Source of the DNA: an uncultured Treponema sp.
Lineage (GTDB): Bacteria; Spirochaetota; Spirochaetia; Treponematales; Treponemataceae
NCBI GenBank assembly: GCA_937892225.1
Contig: CALAUH010000348.1
Span: forward strand, 1-21,194
Direction of reading: 5' to 3'
DNA: 21,194 bases
Below, one piece after another: positions 1-7,077 of the stretch; within the stretch, counting starts at the first letter, position 1; every line of letters starts with the position of its first letter. The position numbers and the translations under genes were made by a program. The notes under the pieces were generated by a model that was not told the DNA's origin, did no database searches, and worked only from the letters and a program-made list of their open reading frames with translations.

Positions 1-168
1 CGATTAGATTTGGATTCCAAAGTACGTTGTCTTCATTGTGATGAGGAATACAAATACGAGGATGCAAATGTCGTTCAACTTCCGGGAGATCAGAGTCCTC
101 ATATCTGTTGTAAAAATTATCCGGAATGCGACGGAAGTTTGATTGATATGATGAGCGCGGAAGAATAA
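1..168 (+). CDS. C-terminal end of a small cysteine-rich protein (5' partial)
   Basis: An open frame runs from the first base to a TAA at 166-168 and gives the last 55 residues of a protein. The visible part has a CLHC pair, then a CC pair and a further C (…HICCKNYPEC…), a spacing that could bind a metal as a small zinc-ribbon-like knuckle. It ends in an acidic tail (MMSAEE). The start lies outside the window, so length and family cannot be judged, and I do not recognise the protein. A strong hairpin terminator follows directly, so it is the last gene of its transcript and is unconnected to the defence genes downstream. Its base composition is less AT-rich than the genes that follow, which fits it being chromosomal backbone next to an inserted island. 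Confidence 0.6.
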   Translation, partial: RLDLDSKVRCLHCDEEYKYEDANVVQLPGDQSPHICCKNYPECDGSLIDMMSAEE

Positions 169-184
169 AGTATTTTTTGTTATA

Positions 185-226
185 CACCTAAGAGTAAAGA
201 AGTTTTTCTCTTAGGTGCTTTATTTT
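185..226 (+). terminator. Rho-independent terminator after the cysteine-rich gene
   Basis: A perfect 10-bp stem, CACCTAAGAG (185-194) with CTCTTAGGTG (208-217), encloses a 13-base loop and is followed by a T-rich run (CTTTATTTTT). It lies 17 bases after the stop codon at 168, as expected for an intrinsic terminator. Confidence 0.85.
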
Positions 227-292
227 TAAATACTTATTTTTTAGAAAATTATTTCTTTACTCTTTTTATATAGAAAAATTTAGTTAAACAAA

Positions 293-321
293 TTGTTGTT
301 TCATAAATTTTAATTTATAGT
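293..321 (+). promoter_or_regulatory. Candidate promoter of the TIR-cyclase cassette
   Basis: TTGTTG at 293-298 and TATAGT at 316-321 are separated by 17 bases, a sigma-70-like arrangement that puts the transcription start near 328. A second -10-like TATAAT (322-327) overlaps it but has no well-spaced -35. The whole 170-bp interval is extremely AT-rich, so such matches arise easily by chance. Confidence 0.35.
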
Positions 322-340
322 TATAATGAGGTATAAACGT

Positions 341-883
341 ATGGATAGACATAAAGTATTTATAAGTTATCATCATGATAATGATCAGAGATATTATGAT
401 GCATTGGATGATATGTTTGGCGGTGACTATTTTATTAATGGATCTGTAAAAGATGGAGATATAGATGATAATCTTCAAACAGAAACAATTCGTCAAATAA
501 TACGCGATAAATATTTACGTAACACAACTGTGACTCTTGTGTTAATTGGAACAGAAACTGCCAAACGTAAATATATAGATTGGGAAATCAGTTCAAGTAT
601 TAGGGCTACCAGTTTTAATCCACGTTCAGGATTACTTGGTATTGTATTACCTACTGTCCCAAGAAACTTTATGGGTAATGTCTCTGAAGAATATATCCCA
701 CCAAGACTTTACGATAATGTAAAAAAAGGTTATGCAAAACTGTATAATTGGCCATCATCAGCCTATGAGTTTTCAAAATGGATTGATATTGCTTTTCAAG
801 CAAAAGATAACCCTTATTGTCTTCCTGATAATTCAAGACCAATGTTTGGTAGAAATCGATCTTCTTCTATCTGGGGATATTAA
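341..883 (+). CDS. TIR-like domain protein (DUF1863/ThsB-like)
   Basis: This gene encodes about 180 residues that are almost entirely one TIR-like domain. It begins KVFISYHHDND, the beta-strand-A signature of the DUF1863 (MTH538-type) TIR family that includes Thoeris ThsB. A hydrophobic strand TVTLVLIGTET follows, then YIDWEISSSI, where the glutamate sits at the position of the TIR NADase catalytic Glu. No signal peptide, membrane segment or cyclic-nucleotide-binding domain is visible. The ATG at 341 is chosen because GAGGT (329-333) lies just upstream; the longer start at 326 overlaps a TATAAT and has no ribosome site. The cyclase-like gene begins 2 bases after this stop, so the two are surely co-expressed. 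By family, it may hydrolyse or cyclise NAD or act as a cell-killing effector; the actual product is unknown. It is more AT-rich than the metabolic genes, consistent with transfer. Confidence 0.8.
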   Translation: MDRHKVFISYHHDNDQRYYDALDDMFGGDYFINGSVKDGDIDDNLQTETIRQIIRDKYLRNTTVTLVLIGTETAKRKYIDWEISSSIRATSFNPRSGLLGIVLPTVPRNFMGNVSEEYIPPRLYDNVKKGYAKLYNWPSSAYEFSKWIDIAFQAKDNPYCLPDNSRPMFGRNRSSSIWGY

Positions 884-885
884 TA

Positions 886-2019
886 ATGGCATCTTCTTAT
901 CTTCTTCTTGTTTTTGACCTTGTTGAATATTCAAAACATAATGATACACAGCAAGAAACTTACTTTACAGAAGTACAAACTTTTGTAAAAAAAACTCTTA
1001 AAAAACGAAATTTAGAGTCTAAGAAAACGGTAAAAATTTGCACTGGAGACGGTATGTATATAGGTGTTGAAAATAATGATGCAAATTTAATTGCATTAAT
1101 TAATTTTACACTAGATTTATACGATTGGGGAAATAACAGTAAAGGTAAATATCTTTTTCGTACTGCTATTGATGTTGGTAATATTACTTTGAAAACTGAT
1201 ATAACAGGAAATAAAAATATAGTAGGAAGTACTATTAATGATTTAAGTAGAATAAGCGGAGCTGGTGATAAAGGTTCTATTATTATTGGACACGAATTAT
1301 TTAAAGAGAAATTTACAAATTCTGATAACTGTTTTGGTATTCCATTCAAGAATATCTGTGAATCATATGTATATGATAAACATAATTTTCCACATCTTTT
1401 TAATTCATTAGTTTTTACTAGAGAGTATAAAGAATACGGTTCTAATGAAATTTTAAGAATCAATTATAAAAATCACGTTTACTCAACTGAATATCCAAAA
1501 GAAGAAAGAAAACAGTATTTTTTTAAGAAATTAGAACATGCGGAAGAAGTAGTTTTTTATGCAATTATTAATGGTGGAACATTAAATTCTATAAAGCAAA
1601 TACAATTGTCTAAAGAAAGAAAACTTAAAATTACAGTTATATATGCAGCAGACAGTCTACAAACTCAAATAAATAGTTTTATGAATTGCGCTGATAAAAA
1701 TGATTTTAAAGTAAAACATAACTCTATAAATGAGATAACTGAATGGTATAAATCTATAAAATCAGATTATCCATTGGTAGAATTAAAAATGTATGAATAT
1801 GATGACATGCCATTATTTGGAGCATCATTTGTTGACTACAAAAAGAAAGGTGGTTTTATTCATTTCAGTCAATACCTTCCTGGATTACATCAAAAAGAAG
1901 ACCCTTATCTGGAAGTTGAATGGAATACTGAACAGGAACCCCCATTATTTAAGATATATTCAGAATTATTACGAAAAAATATTTTATCAAAAGTAAAACA
2001 AATTGAAATTAATAATTAA
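886..2019 (+). CDS. Class III nucleotidyl-cyclase-like protein with C-terminal sensor-like domain
   Basis: The first roughly 160 of 377 residues match a class III adenylate/guanylate cyclase domain. The first metal-binding Asp is D11 (LLVFDLVEYS) and the second is D55 (CTGDGMYIG). The late motif NIVGSTINDLSR carries N118 and R122, matching the transition-state Asn and Arg. All four key positions are present, so the enzyme looks active. Residues about 208-377 form a separate domain with alternating strands and helices (EEVVFYAIING, LKITVIYAAD, EWYKSI, VELKMYEYDD) that loosely recalls HKD-less phospholipase-D-like sensor domains; this is a weak resemblance. No membrane segment is seen. The gene is in one operon with the TIR-like gene. 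Pycsar cyclases (PycC) pair a class III cyclase with a TIR or membrane effector, so cyclic-nucleotide defence signalling is the likeliest role. The product (cUMP, cCMP, cAMP or other) cannot be read from the sequence. The stop overlaps the convergent TIR gene. Confidence 0.75.
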   Translation: MASSYLLLVFDLVEYSKHNDTQQETYFTEVQTFVKKTLKKRNLESKKTVKICTGDGMYIGVENNDANLIALINFTLDLYDWGNNSKGKYLFRTAIDVGNITLKTDITGNKNIVGSTINDLSRISGAGDKGSIIIGHELFKEKFTNSDNCFGIPFKNICESYVYDKHNFPHLFNSLVFTREYKEYGSNEILRINYKNHVYSTEYPKEERKQYFFKKLEHAEEVVFYAIINGGTLNSIKQIQLSKERKLKITVIYAADSLQTQINSFMNCADKNDFKVKHNSINEITEWYKSIKSDYPLVELKMYEYDDMPLFGASFVDYKKKGGFIHFSQYLPGLHQKEDPYLEVEWNTEQEPPLFKIYSELLRKNILSKVKQIEINN

Positions 2020-2822
2020 AAATATCTTTCTGGTGTCTCTCTTTGTTTGTAATTATTCAAATTCGTTATTTTCCCTAATAAATTATATAACTTTGTTAAT
2101 TCTTCTCCTTCTTCATATCTGCTAGTAAACCACCATTTAGCCTGTTCTGTATTCATTTTTAAAAATCTTTTGTTATCTGCATTATATTTAAAAGAAAAAT
2201 TACGATTTTCGACTGATTGCTCTATTAATACATGTTTCTGTTCATAAGCATCAAGAATAATATTTGCAGTTTGTAATTCTGAATAAATCCACGGAGAAAA
2301 AGTGTAATCTTCTATTCCATCAGTTAATGAAATTGATTCTGGAGTTTTAAAAAACATTAAACATTCTGTGTTTGAAATCATTTTAGATAAAGCTGTCGAA
2401 AGAATAATATGCACATGACTTTGAACATATTGAGCTGCTTTACTATTATTTTGATTGTAGTAAAAAGCTTCTAAATCTGTTATTAAATCATCACAATAAT
2501 TCCAACAACAACTGTCAATGAAACAAGTTTTATTGAAAAAATATCGTATCATTCCTGCAAAAATAAGAACATTTTGTTCATCTTTGTGCGAATGTGATAT
2601 AAAAATATCAGCATCAATGTGTGGAAACCAATCTTTTTCAATGAGATTAGCATCAAAATTTCCATATTCATCTTTATATTTTTCTAATGAGGAATCTACT
2701 TTCTTTTTTTGTTCTTCTAATATTTTTTTACCTAGATTATAAAAAATATTTTGTTTATATAACATTTTCAATGAAATTAGTAATTTAATAACATCTATAT
2801 CTACAGTTATTGCTTGTCTCAT
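2016..2822 (-). CDS. TIR-domain protein at the end of the type I R-M operon
   Basis: This 268-residue protein has a helical, lysine-rich N-terminal part (about 1-75) and then a classical TIR domain opening DADIFISHSHKDE. Further TIR features are CFIDSCCW, HVHIILSTALSKM and SPWIYSEL, the last carrying the probable catalytic Glu. About 70 residues follow without a recognisable motif. It is clearly different from the DUF1863-type TIR at 341. The ATG at 2822 is chosen over an in-frame GTG at 2849, which would overlap the end of hsdR: the ATG sits 4 bases after the hsdR stop and has AGGA at a good distance. It is therefore the last gene of the hsd operon. Its TAA and the TAA of the cyclase gene overlap within one TTAA. 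Likely role: NAD-consuming or signalling effector that backs up restriction. Whether it needs HsdR is unknown. Confidence 0.75.
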   Translation of the reverse strand: MRQAITVDIDVIKLLISLKMLYKQNIFYNLGKKILEEQKKKVDSSLEKYKDEYGNFDANLIEKDWFPHIDADIFISHSHKDEQNVLIFAGMIRYFFNKTCFIDSCCWNYCDDLITDLEAFYYNQNNSKAAQYVQSHVHIILSTALSKMISNTECLMFFKTPESISLTDGIEDYTFSPWIYSELQTANIILDAYEQKHVLIEQSVENRNFSFKYNADNKRFLKMNTEQAKWWFTSRYEEGEELTKLYNLLGKITNLNNYKQRETPERYF

Positions 2823-2826
2823 TTTT

Positions 2827-5800
2827 CTATTCCTGTCCCTTAAACTCACTCACAGATTCAATAACTCTTTCTGCAACAATTTCATCCCACTCCGGTGGAT
2901 AACCTTCATGGTAAATCAATTTACATATATCAATATTGAGCTGTGAGCGGATGTTATTGTTATTCAACCAGTCTGCATAAACAGAAGAATCATCTATCAG
3001 CAATTTAATTTTTTTTGCAAGTTCAATACATTTTTCATCTGCATATTCAAATTGATGTTTATCGCGGATGTCACGTAAAATGTCGTAGAACACTTTTTCT
3101 TCAAAAGTGATTCCGAGTTCTCGGAACTTTTCTTTATCTATTTTAAGTTGATTAAAAAGGTCTTTAATTTGTTCTGTAAGGCCTTTTACTTTTGCTTCTA
3201 CAACTGATTGAACTGCGTTAATTGTATCTGTGGCAACTTCATTTGTGAATGTAAGATTATCTCGACTATTATAGGCATCAATAATTTCTTGAAGCATTTG
3301 CTCAAACTTTTTACCTTGAACAGGATTTCTTTTTTTGTAATCTTTAATTGCCTGTTTTAGAAGTTTTACAAGTGCCTGGAACTTTGTAAGTGGAAGTTTT
3401 GCATTATCAATTTCAATCTGGAATTCATCAGAGAATACGTCTTCTGGGTCGTCTGTATTTAAAACTGTTTCTACACCTGAACAATGAATTGCATCTGTTA
3501 ACATTTTTGCAACATCTTTATTCATTGTTTCAATACTTTTTGTAGATTCGGTTGTTTTATTTATAATTCCTAGAACCGCAAAGAAGAATTGTGATAAAGC
3601 AATTTCTGCATCATTCAAACGACCTGCTGGCTGACAGATATTGTAACTGGCTTTAAGTCTTGCAGTATGACCACGGAATAAAGTTATGTATTTTACAGGC
3701 TTTTTACCTTCTTCAATATCTGTGGTGTGGTCATAAATCATATCCATCTGCTGAACGAATTCTGCTGCATTCTGTAAACATTGTAATCGTGGAAGTGGTT
3801 TTAGATCAAAGAATGGTTTAATATCAAAACCTTTTAATAATTCAGAAAGAGTTTCTAATTCTTTTTTGAAAACTTTGTAAGTAACTTCAAGGTCTTCTAT
3901 TGTTGTTCCACCATCATTTCCGTACTGTTTCATGGCGGCCTGCATGTTTTCACGAATACCAATGTAGTCAACAATCAAACCGTATTCTTTTCCAGGATAT
4001 GTTCTGTTTACACGAGAAATTGTTTGAATCAAAGTATGTTTCTGTAATGGTTTGTAGTTATACATTACGGAAAGAGATGGAACATCAAATCCTGTAATCC
4101 ACATATCAACTACGATTGCAATACGGAAGTTTGAAAGTTCTTTCTTAAACTCTTTATCAAGTTCTTTACGATGCGATTCATCTCCTAAAGCATCATACAT
4201 TGATTTTTCATCATTTTTTGAACGAGTTGCAACTACATTTACCATTGAAATTGGTTTGTATGATTGTAATTCAATCTTTTGTTCTTCTGTTACAAATTTA
4301 GAATCATCAATGGTTCTTCTTTTTTCCAGCCATTCAGGACGAATACGACCAATCTCTTTATAAACATCATATGCAATTTCGCGTACAGGACAAACAATCA
4401 TTGCTTTTTGAACTCTTGCAGGGTCATTGGCAATAAGTTTTTCGTAATGTTCTACAATGTCTTTTGCAAGTTTTGTAATAAGTTCTGGATTATCAAGAAG
4501 CTGTGTGATTGAAGCCATTGCTTCTTTAGATTTCTTTATTTTTTCTTCTTCAACACCTTCATCTGCACAAGCCTGATAATATTCATCAATCTTTTTTGCC
4601 TGTTCTTCATTGATAACAACACGGGCAAGACGAGCTTCATATTTCAAAGGAACTGTAATACCGTCCTGTTCAGATTCTTTCATTGTATACTGGCTGATAA
4701 CTTTACCAAATACTTTGATGGTGTCATCAATTGGGGTGCCTGTAAAACCAACATAAGTAGCTTTTGGAAAGGCTTCTCTAAGGTAATATGCAAATCCATA
4801 AGAAATGTATGCCCCCATTTTTTCAGGGTCATCAGTTTTCTTTTCATCTACAACACGAACTTTTTGTCCTACGGTTGTTTGTGTTCGGTGAGCTTCATCA
4901 CTAAAACAGATGATATTTGAACGGTCACTGAGCAATCCAATATCTTCACAGAATTTTTGAATTGTGATGATAAAGAATCCGCCAGATTTTCTGTAGGCAA
5001 GTTCATCATGCAAGTCTTTTCGATTTTTTATGATTCTACAAGTTTCTGTATCAAGAAAGTCTTTAGAAGAACAATATAAATCTGCACTCTGACGTTCCAA
5101 ATCTTCGCGGTCTACAATAACTAAGATTGTAGGAGAACCAATTCTGTCTTTTGCACGAAGGAATAATTGGCGAGCCAGGAAAAGCATTGTAAAAGTCTTT
5201 CCACATCCTGTAGCACCAAAATATGTTCCACCTTTTCCATCTCCACCTGCATGATCCTGCATGTGGTCAAGAACACTTTCGTATAAAAGCTCTGTTGCAA
5301 AAAACTGAGGATAACGGCAGACAATTTCCATTTCTTTTTGCTGACCAGTTGTAACATCAGGAAAGTAAACAAAGTCTCTGAGTATTTTCAAGATTCTGTC
5401 TGGCCTGTAAACACCTTCAATAAGTGTATCTAGAGTTTTAAAACTACTTGCAGGTAAATCTGTATTGTTTACTTTTTTCCAAGGATAATAATGTTCATAA
5501 GGAGCATATGTTGTACCAAGTCTTGTATTTGCCATATCACTAATGCAAGACAAAGCACAATATTTCATTAAAGATGGAATATCTCTTTTATAGCGAACAC
5601 AAATCTGTTCCCATGCCTGATAAATATCTGCATTCATATCAGCAGGATTTTTAAGTTCTATAATACAAACTGGAATTCCATTAATAAACAAAAGAACATC
5701 AGGACGACGATTTTCAGTTTCCATTTCTTCAGTTTCAAGATTGAGTTTTGTTTCAACCATAGTAAACTGATTTACAACACGGAAAATATTCTTATCCGTA

Positions 5801-6132
5801 TTTTCAAAATCTATGTAATCAATATGAATATCTGGAAGCGTATTATCATCACGGTAAAAAGTATAACCTGTAATGTAAAGCATAAATGCTTCTCGTAATG
5901 CAAGATAACTTGTAGCACCGCCAGAATTTTTAAGATTTGCAATTATACGTGTAATTTCAACTTCTGTAAGTTCTTTGTATTTATTCTGTAAAAATTGTTT
6001 TAAATCATCTTCAAGAATAGCATTTGTTTCAAGACGATGAATTTCTTCTCCAAAAGAATGAATCCATCCCTGCTGTTCAACAAGTTCTACAAAACCTTCT
6101 TCAAAATCACATTCGTAATATTTCCCTTTCAT
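2827..6132 (-). CDS. hsdR: Type I restriction enzyme, R subunit
   Basis: HsdR is the ATP-driven translocase and nuclease of the type I complex (R2M2S), which cuts DNA far from unmodified recognition sites. At 1101 residues it is full length. The PD-(D/E)xK nuclease is near the N-terminus: RPDVLLF with D145, then IIELK with E159 and K161. Walker A is GATGCGKT (306-313), the DEAH box is at 412-415 (SDEAHRTQ), and GFTGTP is motif III. The later helicase core shows WITGFDVPSLSVMYN and QTISRVNRTY. A helical C-terminal region of about 300 residues should contact the methylase. All catalytic residues are present, so the enzyme appears active. The start ATG at 6132 has AGGA about 10 bases upstream and lies 3 bases after the preceding small gene. 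hsdR is separated from hsdS by three small genes, which is unusual. The TIR gene follows within 4 bases. Confidence 0.97.
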   Translation of the reverse strand: MKGKYYECDFEEGFVELVEQQGWIHSFGEEIHRLETNAILEDDLKQFLQNKYKELTEVEITRIIANLKNSGGATSYLALREAFMLYITGYTFYRDDNTLPDIHIDYIDFENTDKNIFRVVNQFTMVETKLNLETEEMETENRRPDVLLFINGIPVCIIELKNPADMNADIYQAWEQICVRYKRDIPSLMKYCALSCISDMANTRLGTTYAPYEHYYPWKKVNNTDLPASSFKTLDTLIEGVYRPDRILKILRDFVYFPDVTTGQQKEMEIVCRYPQFFATELLYESVLDHMQDHAGGDGKGGTYFGATGCGKTFTMLFLARQLFLRAKDRIGSPTILVIVDREDLERQSADLYCSSKDFLDTETCRIIKNRKDLHDELAYRKSGGFFIITIQKFCEDIGLLSDRSNIICFSDEAHRTQTTVGQKVRVVDEKKTDDPEKMGAYISYGFAYYLREAFPKATYVGFTGTPIDDTIKVFGKVISQYTMKESEQDGITVPLKYEARLARVVINEEQAKKIDEYYQACADEGVEEEKIKKSKEAMASITQLLDNPELITKLAKDIVEHYEKLIANDPARVQKAMIVCPVREIAYDVYKEIGRIRPEWLEKRRTIDDSKFVTEEQKIELQSYKPISMVNVVATRSKNDEKSMYDALGDESHRKELDKEFKKELSNFRIAIVVDMWITGFDVPSLSVMYNYKPLQKHTLIQTISRVNRTYPGKEYGLIVDYIGIRENMQAAMKQYGNDGGTTIEDLEVTYKVFKKELETLSELLKGFDIKPFFDLKPLPRLQCLQNAAEFVQQMDMIYDHTTDIEEGKKPVKYITLFRGHTARLKASYNICQPAGRLNDAEIALSQFFFAVLGIINKTTESTKSIETMNKDVAKMLTDAIHCSGVETVLNTDDPEDVFSDEFQIEIDNAKLPLTKFQALVKLLKQAIKDYKKRNPVQGKKFEQMLQEIIDAYNSRDNLTFTNEVATDTINAVQSVVEAKVKGLTEQIKDLFNQLKIDKEKFRELGITFEEKVFYDILRDIRDKHQFEYADEKCIELAKKIKLLIDDSSVYADWLNNNNIRSQLNIDICKLIYHEGYPPEWDEIVAERVIESVSEFKGQE

Positions 6133-6135
6133 TTT

Positions 6136-6351
6136 TTATTCCTGATTACACCAGTCTAAAACAATTTCTGCAGGACTTTGCCACCAGACTTTTGTCTCTT
6201 CTACTTCAAGATCTTTGTAAATTGAAGTTTTGTAAAATAATTTTAATGCTTCAATAAAAGAAACATTCATTTTCTGAGAATATAAATTACAGATTCTTGC
6301 AACCTTTGAAGGAATAATAGACCTGATATTTTCTTGAGTTACAATTCCCAT
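6136..6351 (-). CDS. Small DUF3791-like protein, possible antitoxin partner
   Basis: This 71-residue protein contains IPSKVARICNLYSQK, EALKLFYKTSIYKDLE and EETKVWWQSPAEIVLDW. The pattern of F-Y-x-S/T-x-Y-x-x-L-E, then E-E-T-K-x-W, is typical of the small DUF3791-like proteins found beside DUF3990 genes. Its ATG shares one base with the stop of the DUF3990 gene (TAATG), so translation is coupled. hsdR starts 3 bases after its stop. By position and size it is likely an antitoxin or specificity partner of the ADP-ribosyltransferase-like protein; no enzymatic motif is visible. The family name is given from memory of the motif and is less sure than the coding call. Pairing on both sides of one toxin-like gene suggests that all three products work as one complex. 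Confidence 0.65.
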   Translation of the reverse strand: MGIVTQENIRSIIPSKVARICNLYSQKMNVSFIEALKLFYKTSIYKDLEVEETKVWWQSPAEIVLDWCNQE

Positions 6352-6848
6352 TAGATTTTCTCCGTCGAAATATATTTTAACACTGAAAGAGATTTTTCTG
6401 TATGAAAAAGAATCTGGTCTGCAAGTTTATATGTCTTTAATTCATTTATAGCAGTTTCCATACTTAAAAGTCCGGTTTCATAAAGATTTATTGTTGTATA
6501 AACACGGTCATTTGCTACAGGCCCGTAAACTAAATCGTAGCCGTGGTCATAATCTGGATTCTTTCTGTTTTTGATTACAAAATTCAGCCATTCTTCTGAA
6601 GCTTTTTCGAATATTAAAATTTTAAATGATTTATTGGAAAAAAGATTATCTGGAATTTCGTATACTGAAACAAAACCATATTCAGAAAGGCCTTTGCTTT
6701 GAGTTATTTTTGTAGATACCCATTTTTTAGCCTGTTCATAATTAGTTGTTGTATAAAACCCAATACCAAAATCGCAGGTTTTGCCATTTTCTCTTGGGAG
6801 TATTTTTGGATTTTCTACACTGACTAAGCTACCGTGATAGATTTTCAT
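6351..6848 (-). CDS. DUF3990 ADP-ribosyltransferase-like protein
   Basis: The 165-residue product opens MKIYHGS and continues CDFGIGFYTTTNYEQAKKW. This is the DUF3990 signature, in which YHGS and the GFYTTT strand correspond to the NAD-binding core of ADP-ribosyltransferase folds. EEWLNFVIKNR, YDLVYGPVANDRVY and a late ADQILFHTEKSL complete the family pattern. The late Gln in DQILF may be a catalytic or substrate residue. No signal peptide is present, so it acts in the cytoplasm. ATGA overlap with the upstream gene and a strong GGAGG site give tight coupling in the operon. The likely role is NAD-dependent modification of a nucleic acid or protein as a toxin kept in check by the flanking DUF3791-like proteins. 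This is inferred from fold and context, and I know of no established biochemical function for this arrangement inside a type I R-M operon. Confidence 0.75.
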   Translation of the reverse strand: MKIYHGSLVSVENPKILPRENGKTCDFGIGFYTTTNYEQAKKWVSTKITQSKGLSEYGFVSVYEIPDNLFSNKSFKILIFEKASEEWLNFVIKNRKNPDYDHGYDLVYGPVANDRVYTTINLYETGLLSMETAINELKTYKLADQILFHTEKSLSVLKYISTEKI

Positions 6849-7069
6849 TTTTCCTCCAGAAATTCTTCGATAGTTGAAACAATATAATTTTCACCTTGAG
6901 TATGAAGAACATCGTATGAGTTTTGAAGATATTCAAGTACATTAGATTTTTCAAAAAGTTCTTCTGTTACAGAGCCAGACTGATTATGTTTTTTTGAATA
7001 CATTTCAATACAAAATGAGATAAATTCAATTAGTTTTTCTTCTTCTGTCATTGTTATTTTATCTTCCAT
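6845..7069 (-). CDS. Small DUF3791 protein, possible antitoxin partner
   Basis: The protein has 74 residues from the chosen start. It contains EFISFCIEMYSKKHNQSG, LFEKSNVLEYLQNSYDVLH and TQGENYIVSTIEEFL; the pattern LFEK-x-x-VL-x-Y-L followed by YDVLHTQG-x-x-YIV is characteristic of DUF3791. The ATG at 7069 is preferred because GAGGA lies 7 bases upstream. The longer start at 7081 would overlap hsdS by 4 bases, as in other junctions of this operon, but has no ribosome site, so it remains an alternative. The stop overlaps the DUF3990 start. Probably a partner of that ART-like protein. No catalytic motif, membrane segment or DNA-binding motif is visible. Confidence 0.7.
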   Translation of the reverse strand: MEDKITMTEEEKLIEFISFCIEMYSKKHNQSGSVTEELFEKSNVLEYLQNSYDVLHTQGENYIVSTIEEFLEEK

Positions 7070-7077
7070 GTTTTTCC

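Noticed and set aside
960..1463. Open frame of 167 codons antisense to the cyclase gene
   Set aside because: It lies wholly opposite a gene with conserved catalytic motifs, has no ribosome site and shows no recognisable domain.
341..2019. Calling the TIR-cyclase pair a standard Pycsar or Thoeris system
   Set aside because: The TIR protein lacks a cyclic-nucleotide-binding domain, no ThsA-type effector is present, and the C-terminal domain of the cyclase is not recognised, so naming a known system would overstate the evidence.
2823..2849. GTG start at 2849 for the minus-strand TIR gene
   Set aside because: It would overlap hsdR and has no better ribosome site; the ATG at 2822 has AGGA at good spacing and sits 4 bases after the hsdR stop.
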